64,000 bases of DNA from NCBI GenBank assembly GCA_946626785.1, contig CAMOUY010000001.1, positions 1 to 64,000 of the forward strand. Reading direction: 5' to 3'. The notes under the pieces were generated by a model, which saw only the letters and a program-made list of their open reading frames with translations, did no database searches and was not told the origin of the DNA. Every line of letters begins with the position of its first letter. Position 1 is the first letter of the stretch. The DNA is from UBA9732 sp003456855 (lineage in GTDB: Bacteria > Spirochaetota > Spirochaetia > Sphaerochaetales > Sphaerochaetaceae). A program made the translations under genes and the position numbers. Positions 25,462 to 34,738 of this stretch are shown in pieces.

Positions 25462-25477
25462 CGTTTCACGTGAAACA
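25462..25477. promoter_or_regulatory. parS site 1
   Basis: The perfect 14-base palindrome GTTTCACGTGAAAC, the universal ParB-binding core, starts two bases after the nfu stop codon and precedes the nfu terminator. Confidence 0.95.
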
Positions 25478-25481
25478 CTCA

Positions 25482-25507
25482 ACCGGGCTTCGGCCCGGTA
25501 TTTTTTT
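25482..25507 (+). terminator. Terminator of nfu
   Basis: ACCGGGC-TTCG-GCCCGGT, a stable tetraloop hairpin, is followed by A and seven T. It lies directly after parS site 1. Confidence 0.92.
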
Positions 25508-25559
25508 ACCTTTATGCCCCAGATATCTATCCAAACATCTCCCAGAATCCAAAAACAGC

Positions 25560-25573
25560 GTTTCACGTGAAAC
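25560..25573. promoter_or_regulatory. parS site 2
   Basis: Perfect GTTTCACGTGAAAC palindrome, 97 bases from site 1. Confidence 0.95.
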
Positions 25574-25783
25574 ATTTTGATAAAAGACCTACTATTACAG
25601 CTCAGAAACAAAAGAATGCACCACAGAACAGTATTATTGATTAATCAGAGAAACTTTTTCTTCAAAAAATCTTCGCTATATCAATTTTTTTAAAAATTAA
25701 TTCAAAAACAAAAATCATAAATTCTGTTTAGCAATTTTAGTTTCGTACATTTTCTGTTTTTCTTATAAATCCACCTTAAAAGC

Positions 25784-25797
25784 GTTTCACGTGAAAC
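25784..25797. promoter_or_regulatory. parS site 3
   Basis: Perfect GTTTCACGTGAAAC palindrome in AT-rich non-coding DNA. Confidence 0.95.
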
Positions 25798-25912
25798 ATT
25801 GATTGTTATTTTTTTTCTTTGGGATCCAGAGATTTTCTTTTCTGAAAGTTTCCCTCTCTGTCTTTCTCTTCTTTTTCTCTTTTCTTCTTTGTCTCAAAAA
25901 ATGGTTGTTGAT

Positions 25913-25926
25913 GTTTCACGTGAAAC
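25913..25926. promoter_or_regulatory. parS site 4
   Basis: Perfect GTTTCACGTGAAAC palindrome, the last of the cluster, about 230 bases from the gyrA stop. Confidence 0.95.
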
Positions 25927-26063
25927 GTTACCGAGGGAGAAGACAGGTTAGTTCGACAATGGATCTGCTTTCGTTTGGGTCTTTCTTGCCTTGGTCCCTT
26001 ACCTGGTCTTTTCAGTTTTTGGATTTTACTTGGTTCAATTTTTGAAATTTCCCGGAAACAACA

Positions 26064-26099
26064 AAAAACCGCATTCCAGGGGTCTAGAATGCGGTTTTT
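26064..26099. terminator. Bidirectional terminator downstream of gyrA
   Basis: CCGCATTC and GAATGCGG form an 8-bp stem flanked by A-rich and T-rich runs, so it works on both strands. On the minus strand it would end gyrA transcription about 60 bases after the stop. A smaller hairpin (GTTACTA/TAGTAAC) lies between. Confidence 0.85.
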
Positions 26100-26156
26100 G
26101 TGGGTTGTTACTATACATAGTAACAGAATGATTTGGACTTTTAGGACCCTTTTTTG

Positions 26157-28691
26157 TTAATTCTGCTCCTCTTCTGGAGTTGTGGTTTCAGGGGCTTCCT
26201 GAGTCGTTCCGAGTTCGGCTGTGTTGCTATCGACCGGGGTCTCTTCCTCCTCTGGCTCGTCCTCCTGATAGTCGGTCACTGTCATTGCCACGATGTAGTC
26301 GTCATCGGTTTTCATCTTGAATACATTGACTCCTGCAGCGCTTCTTCCCTGGTTGGAAATGCCGTTGACGTGGGTCCTTATCGTCTGTCCTTTCTTGGTG
26401 ATGCAGACGACATCATTTTCATCGTTAACTCCAAGTGCAGAAACAAGATACGTATCATCTACAAGCTTGTAGATAGTCTGTCCGTTGGTACCTCTTCCAT
26501 GTCTCATGAAGAGGTTGAACTCGACCTGTTTTCCCTTGCCCTGGTTGGTCACCAGAATGATTGTCTTGTCATCCTCGACCTTGACCAGACCGACGATCTC
26601 ATCACCTTCAGCAAGGTTCATGCCGCGAACTCCACGTGCCGGACGACCCATGACTCTGACATCATCGACGCTGAATCTGAGTCCCTTTCCGTTTCTGGAT
26701 ACCAGCATGGCCTCATCGCCTTCGTTGACGAACAGACATTTGACCAGTGAATCGCCCTCATCAAGAGTGATTGCCCTGATTCCGTTCTTCCTGCCGTTGA
26801 TGAAGTCATTGAGCTTGACCTGCTTCACGACGCCGTTCTTTGTTGCCATGAGGATGCTCTTGGTCTCATCGAACTCCTTGAAGTCGATGATTGCCGAGAT
26901 GCTCTCGCCATCCTCGATCTTAGGAAGGACAGCCTTGATGTTGACTCCCTTACCGACCTTCTGGCCCTCTGGAAGCTCCCAGACCTCAAGGCAGAATGCC
27001 TTTCCGTAGTTTGTGATGAACAGGATATGGTCATGGGAGAAGGCTGAGAACAGGTGCTCGACGAAGTCCTCATCTCTGAGAGCTGCGCCCTTGACGCCCT
27101 TTCCTCCGCGTCCCTGGGACTTGTATTCATCGGCTGAGACACGCTTCACGAAGCCCTTGTTTGTTATGACTACGACAACTTCCTCCTTCTTGATGAAGTC
27201 CTTGTCCACAAGACCGTCGACCTCACGGGTCTCGATAATTGTGCGTCTGTCATCACCGTAGTCTGCAGAGAGCTGCTGAATCTCAAGCTCGACCTCATGG
27301 AGCATCTTCACCTCATCGGAGAGAAGCTCCTTGTAGAAGGCGATCTTGACCTCGAGCTCATTCAACTCATCGATGATCTCTTGGGTCTCCATGTGGCTGA
27401 GTCTTCCAAGTCTCATCTGGATGATTGCGTTAGCCTGCTTGTCGGAGAGTCCGAAGGTGGCCTGCAGATTGGTTGAGGCCTCATCGTTGTTGGCGCTCTG
27501 CTTGATGATCTCGATGACCTGGTCGATGTTCTCAAGACCGATCTTCAGACCAAGCAGAATGTGCTCTCTCTCCTGTGCCTTGGCAAGGTCAAACTTTGTC
27601 CTTCTTGTTGTGACGTCCTTCCTGTGCTCAAGGTAGTAGTAAAGCATATCCTTGAGTGTCAAGCATTTAGGTCTGCCTTCAACAAGAGCTAGGTTGTTGA
27701 CGTTGAAGTTGCACTGGAGCTGTGTGTTCAGGAACAGATGGTTCACAGCGATCTCTGGAACAGCATCCTTCTTGAGCTCGATTACAATTCTGATTCCATC
27801 ACGTCCGGACTCATCTCTGATCGTTGAGATGTCCTTAAGAACATCGTCCTTTCTGAGCTCGTCGATATGCTTGACCAGCTCGGCCTTGTTGACCTGGTAA
27901 GGGATCTCTGTGAAGACGATGGACTCGTGTGTCTTGTGGTCCTCGATGTGGTAGACGCCGCGCATGACGATCTTTCCACGACCTGTCTCGAAGGCATCAC
28001 GTATTCCCTTGACACCGCAGATCTTGGCGGCAGTAGGGAAGTCAGGTCCCTTGATGTAGTTCATCAACTCAGGGGTTGTTATGTCCGGATTCTCGATCAT
28101 TGCACACAGTGCATCGCAGATCTCACGAAGGTTGTGTGGTGGCATGTTGGTTGCCATTCCGACTGCAATACCGCTTGTTCCGTTTGCAAGAAGGAACGGG
28201 AAACCTGCTGGAAGAACCTCAGGCTCCTTCAGGGACTCATCGAAGTTAGGGACCATGTTGACGGTCTCTTTGTCGATGTCCTGGAGCATGAGCTCACCCA
28301 TCTTGGCCATCTTGGCCTCTGTGTATCTGTATGCTGCTGGTGGATCACCATCGATTGAACCGAAGTTTCCCTGTGGCTTGATGACAGGGTAGCGCATCGA
28401 GAAGTCCTGTGCCAGACGGACAAGGGCATCGTAGACCGATGCGTCTCCGTGTGGGTGGAACTTACCGAGAACGTCTCCAACGGTACGTGCACACTTCTTG
28501 AAGGATCCGGTGCTCTTGATGCCCAGGTCATACATATCGTACAGGATTCTCCTGTGGACAGGCTTGAGACCATCACGCACATCTGGAAGTGCACGGCTGA
28601 CTATGACTGACATTGCATAGTCGAGATAACTCTTTCTCATCTCCTCCGAGAGGTCTGAGACAAGTACTCTGCTTTTGATTTCCTCTTCCAT
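26157..28691 (-). CDS. gyrA: DNA gyrase subunit A
   Basis: The 844-residue DNA cleavage subunit of gyrase. The winged-helix region has GLKPVHRRILYDMYDLG (about 42-58), and the catalytic tyrosine lies in the AAYRYTEAKMAKMG segment. The coiled-coil tower and C-terminal beta-pinwheel follow, with the GyrA box QGRGGKGVKG that wraps DNA. The tail is acidic and proline-rich. In the quinolone region the sequence reads HGDASVYD (81-88). Ala84 therefore stands where E. coli has Ser83, which predicts weaker fluoroquinolone binding; the Asp88 contact is kept. It lies 13 bases after gyrB in the same operon. Confidence 0.98.
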   Translation of the reverse strand: MEEEIKSRVLVSDLSEEMRKSYLDYAMSVIVSRALPDVRDGLKPVHRRILYDMYDLGIKSTGSFKKCARTVGDVLGKFHPHGDASVYDALVRLAQDFSMRYPVIKPQGNFGSIDGDPPAAYRYTEAKMAKMGELMLQDIDKETVNMVPNFDESLKEPEVLPAGFPFLLANGTSGIAVGMATNMPPHNLREICDALCAMIENPDITTPELMNYIKGPDFPTAAKICGVKGIRDAFETGRGKIVMRGVYHIEDHKTHESIVFTEIPYQVNKAELVKHIDELRKDDVLKDISTIRDESGRDGIRIVIELKKDAVPEIAVNHLFLNTQLQCNFNVNNLALVEGRPKCLTLKDMLYYYLEHRKDVTTRRTKFDLAKAQEREHILLGLKIGLENIDQVIEIIKQSANNDEASTNLQATFGLSDKQANAIIQMRLGRLSHMETQEIIDELNELEVKIAFYKELLSDEVKMLHEVELEIQQLSADYGDDRRTIIETREVDGLVDKDFIKKEEVVVVITNKGFVKRVSADEYKSQGRGGKGVKGAALRDEDFVEHLFSAFSHDHILFITNYGKAFCLEVWELPEGQKVGKGVNIKAVLPKIEDGESISAIIDFKEFDETKSILMATKNGVVKQVKLNDFINGRKNGIRAITLDEGDSLVKCLFVNEGDEAMLVSRNGKGLRFSVDDVRVMGRPARGVRGMNLAEGDEIVGLVKVEDDKTIILVTNQGKGKQVEFNLFMRHGRGTNGQTIYKLVDDTYLVSALGVNDENDVVCITKKGQTIRTHVNGISNQGRSAAGVNVFKMKTDDDYIVAMTVTDYQEDEPEEEETPVDSNTAELGTTQEAPETTTPEEEQN

Positions 28692-28704
28692 TTATAACCT
28701 CCCG

Positions 28705-30714
28705 TCAAGCATCGATCTGTGCATAAGTTGCATTCTGCTCGATGAAGTCGCGCCTTGGCTCGACCTCCTCACCCATAAGAGTGGAGAACACCTGGTCTGC
28801 CTCTACCGCGTCGGAGAGGTGAACCTGTCCGATGAACCTTGTCTCAGGGTTCATTGTGGTCTCCCAAAGCTGCTCAGGGTTCATTTCACCAAGACCTTTG
28901 TAGCGCTGGATCTTCACGTTCTTCGAATCAGACTCGCTCTCGCCGTGGTCTGCAAGGATCTTTGCCTTGTCATCGTCATTGAAGGCGTAGTAGTCCTTTC
29001 CCTTGATGGCGATCTTATAGAGAGGAGGCATTGCGAAGTACACATAACCTGCGTCGATGAGAGGTCTCATGTATCTGAAGAAGAAGGTGAGAAGCAGTGT
29101 TCTGATATGAGATCCGTCGACATCAGCATCAGCCATGATGATTACCTTATGGTATCTGGCCTTTGTGACATCGAAGTTTGCACCAAGTCCTGCTCCGATG
29201 GAGTCGATGACAGGCTGGAGCTTGTCATTTCCTTCAACCTTGTCCTCACGGGTCTTCTCGACGTTAAGCATCTTTCCCCAGAGAGGGAGGATCGCCTGGA
29301 TTGTTCTGTCACGCCCTTGCTTGGCGCTTCCACCTGCAGAATCTCCCTCCACGATGAAAATTTCGCACTTTGACGGGTCTTTCTCGCTGCAGTCGGCAAG
29401 TTTTCCAGGAAGACTTACTCCGCCCTTTTTACGGGCGTTCTCGCGTGCCTTCTTGGCTGCGATTCTTGCCTTGGAGGAGGCGACCGTCTTCTGGAGAAGG
29501 ATGAGAATCTGATCCGGATGCTCGTCGAAATAGTCGTTAAGTTTCTGATATACAAAACTATACACGATTCCCTGGACGTAGGAGTTACCAAGCTTCATCT
29601 TGGTCTGGCCTTCGAACTGAGGGTTTGTGATCTTGACGGAGACGACTGCGCTGAGACCTTCACGGACGTCGGAGTTGAAACCTTCCTTGAAGTCCTCCGA
29701 CTCGAAGAAAGCCTCTGCATTCTTGTTCTTTCCTACCAGTTCCTTCATGTGGTTCTGGAGCTGGTTCTTGAAGCATGCAACAAGGCCGCTTGTGAATCCG
29801 ATGAGATGCTTTCCACCTTCACGTGTGTTGATGTTGTTTGCGAAGGTGTGGATGTTCTCGTCGAATCTGTCGTTGTACTGAAGCGAGAACTCGACAATTG
29901 CAGCACCGTTGTCGTTCTCTCTCTCACCGCTGAAGTAGATTGGCTCTGTTCCCTCAGGGATGATCTTCTTGTTCTTGTTGATGTAGGAGACGAAGTCCTT
30001 TATTCCGCCTTCGAAGTGGAATACCTTCTCCTCCGGGACCTCTTCTCTGTTGTCGATGGCCGTGATGACGATGCCCTTGTTCAGGAAGGCAAGCTCTCTG
30101 AAACGCTCGCAGAGAACGTTGAAGTTGAAGTCATCACCTTCCATGATGGAGGTGTCCGGATGGAACTTGATGGTCGTTCCTCTCTTCTCGGTGGTGCCAA
30201 CCTTGGCCACAGGGGCCACAGGCTCGCCGAAATGGTACTCCTGCTGATACATGTCAGGAGCACGGTGAACCGTTGCCACAAGGTGGTCTGAGAGTGCGTT
30301 TACAACGCTGACACCGACGCCGTGGAGTCCGCCGGAGACCTTATAGGCTCCGCCGTTGAACTTTCCACCTGCGTGGAGGTGACAGAGTGCAACCTCAAGG
30401 GTCGAGATCCCCTCTGTTGGATGGATGTCTACAGGGATGCCTCTTCCGTTGTCCTCAACGGTGACGTAGTTTCCCTTGTCTATTGTGACCTTGATGGTGT
30501 CGCAGTATCCGGCCACGGCCTCATCAATGGAGTTGTCAATAACCTCATAGACCAGATGGTGAAGTCCATCAGGACCTGTTGATCCTATGTACATACCAGG
30601 TCTTACACGGACGGCCTCAAGTCCCTTAAGGACCTGGATGTTTTCACCCGTGTACTCTGCAGAGGTATGAGCAAGGTTGTTCATTTCCTCTTCGTTGATG
30701 TTCTCTTCATTCAT
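28705..30714 (-). CDS. gyrB: DNA gyrase subunit B
   Basis: The 669-residue ATPase subunit of gyrase. The GHKL ATP site is DNSIDEAVAG and GRGIPVDIHPTEG, with GGLHGVGVSVVNALSDHLVATV. The transducer domain follows, then the TOPRIM domain with EGDSAGGSAKQGRDR and DADVDGSHIRTLLLTFFFR. The C-terminal zinc-free tail YKGLGEMNPEQLWETTMNPETR is typical. The first ATG has AAGGA about 10 bases upstream; a second ATG at codon 11 is too close to its purine run. It is divergent from dnaA across 191 bases. Confidence 0.98.
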   Translation of the reverse strand: MNEENINEEEMNNLAHTSAEYTGENIQVLKGLEAVRVRPGMYIGSTGPDGLHHLVYEVIDNSIDEAVAGYCDTIKVTIDKGNYVTVEDNGRGIPVDIHPTEGISTLEVALCHLHAGGKFNGGAYKVSGGLHGVGVSVVNALSDHLVATVHRAPDMYQQEYHFGEPVAPVAKVGTTEKRGTTIKFHPDTSIMEGDDFNFNVLCERFRELAFLNKGIVITAIDNREEVPEEKVFHFEGGIKDFVSYINKNKKIIPEGTEPIYFSGERENDNGAAIVEFSLQYNDRFDENIHTFANNINTREGGKHLIGFTSGLVACFKNQLQNHMKELVGKNKNAEAFFESEDFKEGFNSDVREGLSAVVSVKITNPQFEGQTKMKLGNSYVQGIVYSFVYQKLNDYFDEHPDQILILLQKTVASSKARIAAKKARENARKKGGVSLPGKLADCSEKDPSKCEIFIVEGDSAGGSAKQGRDRTIQAILPLWGKMLNVEKTREDKVEGNDKLQPVIDSIGAGLGANFDVTKARYHKVIIMADADVDGSHIRTLLLTFFFRYMRPLIDAGYVYFAMPPLYKIAIKGKDYYAFNDDDKAKILADHGESESDSKNVKIQRYKGLGEMNPEQLWETTMNPETRFIGQVHLSDAVEADQVFSTLMGEEVEPRRDFIEQNATYAQIDA

Positions 30715-30905
30715 TAATGATAATCCTTAAGATGTTTTAGAATATTTTAATAATATATAAATTAGTGAAAGTTTACAATATCACGGAAATCTAAAATACG
30801 TCAAAATTGAAGCTATATTCATATTTTCGAGGCCCAAGTTTTGTTGCATTCGCCTTGAAAACGACTGCTTTCCAAGTTAATATATTCGTTACGAGGTATT
30901 TTGAA

Positions 30906-32297
30906 ATGACAGAGGAACTTTGGAACAGGACTATAAATCAGATAAAGGAATCATTGCCGGAGAACGAATTTTCCTCATGGTTCACCCGTCTGTCATTCGG
31001 ATCCGAGAATGACGGGAAGGTCACTCTTTACGTTCCTTCCGCCTTTGTCAGGGACAGATTCGAGTCTGCCTACAAAGTTCTCATAGAGAACACCTTAAGT
31101 GAGCTTGGCGAGGCTGATTATTACGTCACCTTCGAGATCAGGAAGGGTTCACAGGCTTCAAATACCGACCAGAAGAAGGAGAAGGCATTTTCACAGCCTG
31201 CGGCAGAAAAGAAGCCTTCAGAGCAGAGGACCAGACAGACATCATCAAAGAATTCCGAAGACAGCACATTGAATGCAGCCTATACCTTCGATTCCTTCAT
31301 TCCTGGAGACAACAGCAACTTCGCTTACAGTGCCTGTATGGCAATAGCTAAGAATCCGGGTTCGGCATACAATCCATGTTTATTATATGGAGGAGTAGGT
31401 CTTGGAAAGACTCATCTCATCCAGAGCATCGGCAACTATCTCAAGGAGAACACTAAACTTAAGGTCTCTTATGTCACTGCAGAGAACTTCACAAACGAGT
31501 ACATCCAGTCTCTTAACGACAAAAACCCTCAACAGTTCAAGAACAAGTACAGAAAAGTGGCCGTTCTGCTGATAGACGACATCCATTTTCTCCAGGGAAA
31601 GCAGGGAGTCCAGCAGGAGTTGTTCAACACATTCAACGACCTGTATGAGACCGGGCGCCAGATAGTTTTCACCTGTGATAGACCTGTAGAGGAGCTGAAG
31701 GACATCTCGGATCGTCTCAGAAGCAGGTTCGAGAGAGGTCTTAACATAGATCTTCTTCCACCTAACTACGAGACAAGGGTCGCAATTCTGAGAAAGAAGT
31801 GCCAGGAGAAGGGTGTTGAGTTCAGCAACGAGGTCATCGACTACATTGCAACTAACATCTCAAGCAACGTCAGAGCCCTTGAGTCATGCCTCACAAAGCT
31901 CATTGCATACAGCGAGCTTCTCCACAAGGACATCTCACTTGAGACTGCCAAGGAGCAGCTCAGACACATAATCAGCTCTAACAACGACACAAGCGGTATA
32001 TCAATAGATATGATAATCAAGGTCGTTGCAAACTACTTCAATGTCTCCGCCTCAGACATTAAGGGAAAGAGCAAGAACCAGAGCGTGGTGCTTCCAAGAC
32101 AGATTGCAATGTTCCTCTGCAGAAACATGACTGACTTCTCAACGACGGAGATAGGATACGAGTTCGGCGGAAAGAACCACACAACAGTCATGTACAACGT
32201 GCAGAAGATGGAGGCAAGGCTGAACTCAAGCGAGAAGGACATAAACAACGTCATAGAGAAGCTTGAAACCCAGATAAAGCTGGAATCAAGAAAATAA
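30906..32297 (+). CDS. dnaA: Chromosomal replication initiator DnaA
   Basis: The 463-residue initiator binds and opens oriC. The start MTEELWNRTINQIKESLPENEFSSW fits domain I, with GAGG upstream. Domain III has Walker A YGGVGLGKTHLIQ (161-173) and Walker B LLIDDIHFLQGK (221-232). Domain IV ends with the DnaA signature region around VVLPRQIAMFLCRNM and FGGKNHTTVMY (420-430). E. coli reads FGGRDHTTV there, so the base-contacting Asp is Asn424 and the preceding Arg is Lys423. This may go with the variant boxes found downstream. dnaN follows after 227 bases. Confidence 0.98.
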   Translation: MTEELWNRTINQIKESLPENEFSSWFTRLSFGSENDGKVTLYVPSAFVRDRFESAYKVLIENTLSELGEADYYVTFEIRKGSQASNTDQKKEKAFSQPAAEKKPSEQRTRQTSSKNSEDSTLNAAYTFDSFIPGDNSNFAYSACMAIAKNPGSAYNPCLLYGGVGLGKTHLIQSIGNYLKENTKLKVSYVTAENFTNEYIQSLNDKNPQQFKNKYRKVAVLLIDDIHFLQGKQGVQQELFNTFNDLYETGRQIVFTCDRPVEELKDISDRLRSRFERGLNIDLLPPNYETRVAILRKKCQEKGVEFSNEVIDYIATNISSNVRALESCLTKLIAYSELLHKDISLETAKEQLRHIISSNNDTSGISIDMIIKVVANYFNVSASDIKGKSKNQSVVLPRQIAMFLCRNMTDFSTTEIGYEFGGKNHTTVMYNVQKMEARLNSSEKDINNVIEKLETQIKLESRK

Positions 32298-32524
32298 TCC
32301 TGTTTGCTGGTTGTTCATAACCTGTGCATTTCAGTGCTTCCGATGTCAATTCAGAAAGTTCTGAAAAGTTATGAACAGGTTGTGAACAAGCATTTCAGAA
32401 ATTGAGTGCTAAATATAACCCCGTGCCATAAAGAATTGTTGGTTTTTGGACATTTTTCGTGGTATTATTATGATGATTAAAAGAAGATGATTATCTAAAA
32501 ACAATCATCGACTAGGAGATGGTT
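32298..32524. promoter_or_regulatory. oriC: Probable oriC: DnaA-box-like repeats between dnaA and dnaN
   Basis: Three 9-base motifs of the form TTATGAACA or TTGTGAACA are present: 32312-32320 (minus strand), 32369-32377 and 32380-32388 (plus strand). The E. coli box is TTATNCACA, so these differ mainly at position 6. The first and third copies share a longer core, AGGTTRTGAACAA. The gene order, the strand switch nearby and the AT-rich DNA after the boxes (32390-32500) support an origin. The dnaN promoter TTGGTT-18-TATTAT (32439-32468) lies in the AT-rich part. Confidence 0.7.
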
Positions 32525-33631
32525 ATGAAATTTGTATGTCAGAAAAACGCGATTGTTAAGGAACTTTCAAACGCACTTGACTTCACATCACAGAGAAACA
32601 CGATTGCAATCTATGCAAACGTCTGTCTTTCACTTGAAGGTAACAACCTCACCATCAAGGCGACCGACCAGAAGATGAGCTATGTCTCTGAGATGGTCGT
32701 TGAGGGAATGCAGGACGGAAGCACAACAGTCGTCTGCGACAAATTCCTCAATATCATCAAGAACCTTCCGGAAGACTGCAACATCATCTTCGAGGATGTT
32801 GACGAGAAGATAAAGATCAATGCAGAGGGAACCTCAATCGAGTTCAAGCTCAGAACCATCGAGGCTTCTGCCTTCCCAAGCCTTTCCTTCGGTGATGAGA
32901 ACGGATACTTCAGAGTCTCACAGAAGGACTTCACTGACATGATCAACCAGGTCATCTTCGCTGTCAGCGATGACGAGTCAAAGTACGCAATGAACGGAGC
33001 TCTCCTTGAGAAGGACGGAAACGGACTTGTCATGGTAGGAACCGACGGAAGAAGACTTTCATACATCAACAGACAGCTTGAGGGTGAGATTCCAGACTTC
33101 CCTAAGGCAACCATTCCTAGCAGATTCCTCAATGTGATCAGAAAGCTTTCAGTAGGTGAGGGTGACTTCGATGTCAATGTCGAGGCAAATTCAATCTCAC
33201 TTAGATTCGGAAGCTGCACAATCTCCTCTTCACTGATCAAGAACGACTTCCCTGCATACAAGAGAGTCATTCCAGAGAACCAGAGCAGAGTCTGCATTGT
33301 GAACATCGAGGATCTAAGCAATGCAATCAAGAGAGTCTCACTCCTGGTCGAGAGCAAGTACAAGAAGCTTGTCATGGAGTTCGATGAGAACAAGCTGACA
33401 ATCTATTGTGACGAGAGCGATGTCGGAGCCGGAAGAGAGGAGATCGCCTGCAAGTACGAGGGTGAGCCTCAGAGATGTGCAATGAACTACACCTACCTTC
33501 TCAGTCCGCTCAAGGTCATGGACGGAACAGAGGCCAGAATCGAGTTCAGCGAGCCTGGCAGACCATTCACCGTCAAGTCAGAGCCTGAGAGGGACTACCT
33601 GCATGTCATCATGCCGATGAACCTCAACTGA
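32525..33631 (+). CDS. dnaN: DNA polymerase III beta sliding clamp
   Basis: The 368-residue clamp is built from three similar domains, as usual, with the family C-terminus YLHVIMPMNLN. Recognisable parts are LSLEGNNLTIKATDQKMSY in domain I and AMNGALLEKDGNGLVMVGTDGRRLSY in domain II. I start at MKFVCQKNAI because AGGAG ends 6 bases upstream; the ATG six bases earlier touches the ribosome site. It continues into recF after 9 bases. Confidence 0.98.
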   Translation: MKFVCQKNAIVKELSNALDFTSQRNTIAIYANVCLSLEGNNLTIKATDQKMSYVSEMVVEGMQDGSTTVVCDKFLNIIKNLPEDCNIIFEDVDEKIKINAEGTSIEFKLRTIEASAFPSLSFGDENGYFRVSQKDFTDMINQVIFAVSDDESKYAMNGALLEKDGNGLVMVGTDGRRLSYINRQLEGEIPDFPKATIPSRFLNVIRKLSVGEGDFDVNVEANSISLRFGSCTISSSLIKNDFPAYKRVIPENQSRVCIVNIEDLSNAIKRVSLLVESKYKKLVMEFDENKLTIYCDESDVGAGREEIACKYEGEPQRCAMNYTYLLSPLKVMDGTEARIEFSEPGRPFTVKSEPERDYLHVIMPMNLN

Positions 33632-33640
33632 CAGAACTAG

Positions 33641-34738
33641 ATGTTGATTAAGAGACTGGTTCTGGATGGGTTTCGAAACATCCAGGACCATGAGATAGAC
33701 ACAGCAGCCAAGCAGATAATACTCACAGGAGAGAACGGGCAGGGAAAGACAAACCTGCTCGAAGCTGTCTATATACTCTGCTACGGTACATCCTTCAGAA
33801 CCCAAAATCTCAAGGATGACATAACCTATGGCAATGATCATTTCTACATCAGCCTTGTCTTCGAGGACTCCCAAGGTCTGGACAGGAAGGTTGAAATCTC
33901 TTTCGACTCCGGAAAGAAGCACATAAAGATCGACAACAAGGAGATCCGCGACAGAAAGGAGCTGATCTACTGCCTTCCATGCATAGTATTCTCACATGAT
34001 GACATCGAGTTCGTCCGTGGTGAGCCTGAGAACAGAAGAAAGTTCTTCGACCAGACCATGACCATGTACGATCCTGTCTTCTTCGATGACCTGAGAAGAT
34101 ACAAGATGGTCCTGAAGCAGAGAAACGCTGCAATAAAAGACCAGAGATACGAGCTTCTTGACATCTACGACCAGAAGCTTGCCATGTATGGAATCCCTAT
34201 CATCAAGGCAAGGTCAAAGGTATGTGCCTCTTTCTCTGCACTTTTTCCTGACATCTACAACGCTGTGACTCAGATGGACAGTGGAATAGACATCAAGTAC
34301 AGACCATCCTGGGGAGAGGACCTAAGTGTAGATGACATTCTCCAGAAGCTTCTCGAACAGAGGGAAGTGGACAGGAAGATGAACACCACAACCAGCGGCC
34401 CTCACCGTGACAGATTCATACTCACAGACAGAAACGGCCTCTTCATCAATTCCGCATCGACCGGACAGATGAGGCTTTCATCCCTTGTCTTCAGGTCGGC
34501 CCAGGCCTCCTTCTACAGACAGAAGACGGGTGAGAATCCTATATTCCTTATAGATGATGTCCTTCTTGAGCTTGATTCACAGAAAAGAGCAAGATATCTC
34601 TCATATCTAGGACATTATAATCAGGCCTTCTTTACCTTTCTGCCGGAAGAGAAGTACTTTGGATCTCTCTTTGACATAAACGGCAGTGATGTGAAACGAT
34701 ACAAGGTAGTCGAAGGAAGGTTCATAAATGAAGACTGA
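33641..34738 (+). CDS. recF: DNA replication and repair protein RecF
   Basis: The 365-residue SMC-like ATPase loads RecA at gaps with RecO and RecR. It has Walker A TGENGQGKTNLLEAVY (near 30-45), the signature STGQMRLSSL in the C-terminal half and Walker B PIFLIDDVLLELDSQKR. Length and order are normal. It lies directly after dnaN, and its last bases overlap the DciA-like gene by 11. Confidence 0.97.
   Translation: MLIKRLVLDGFRNIQDHEIDTAAKQIILTGENGQGKTNLLEAVYILCYGTSFRTQNLKDDITYGNDHFYISLVFEDSQGLDRKVEISFDSGKKHIKIDNKEIRDRKELIYCLPCIVFSHDDIEFVRGEPENRRKFFDQTMTMYDPVFFDDLRRYKMVLKQRNAAIKDQRYELLDIYDQKLAMYGIPIIKARSKVCASFSALFPDIYNAVTQMDSGIDIKYRPSWGEDLSVDDILQKLLEQREVDRKMNTTTSGPHRDRFILTDRNGLFINSASTGQMRLSSLVFRSAQASFYRQKTGENPIFLIDDVLLELDSQKRARYLSYLGHYNQAFFTFLPEEKYFGSLFDINGSDVKRYKVVEGRFINED

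Larger units (their letters stand above)
25508..26063. other. AT-rich non-coding parS region
   Basis: Apart from three parS sites, this stretch shows no supportable gene. It has long T runs and low complexity. An 80-codon open frame in it is phenylalanine-rich and runs through a parS site, with no ribosome site, so I do not call it. The region is probably kept open for loading of ParB and condensin. Confidence 0.7.

Noticed and set aside
25803..26045. 80-codon open frame in the parS region
   Set aside because: Phenylalanine- and leucine-rich from T runs, passes through a parS site, has no ribosome site and no family resemblance.
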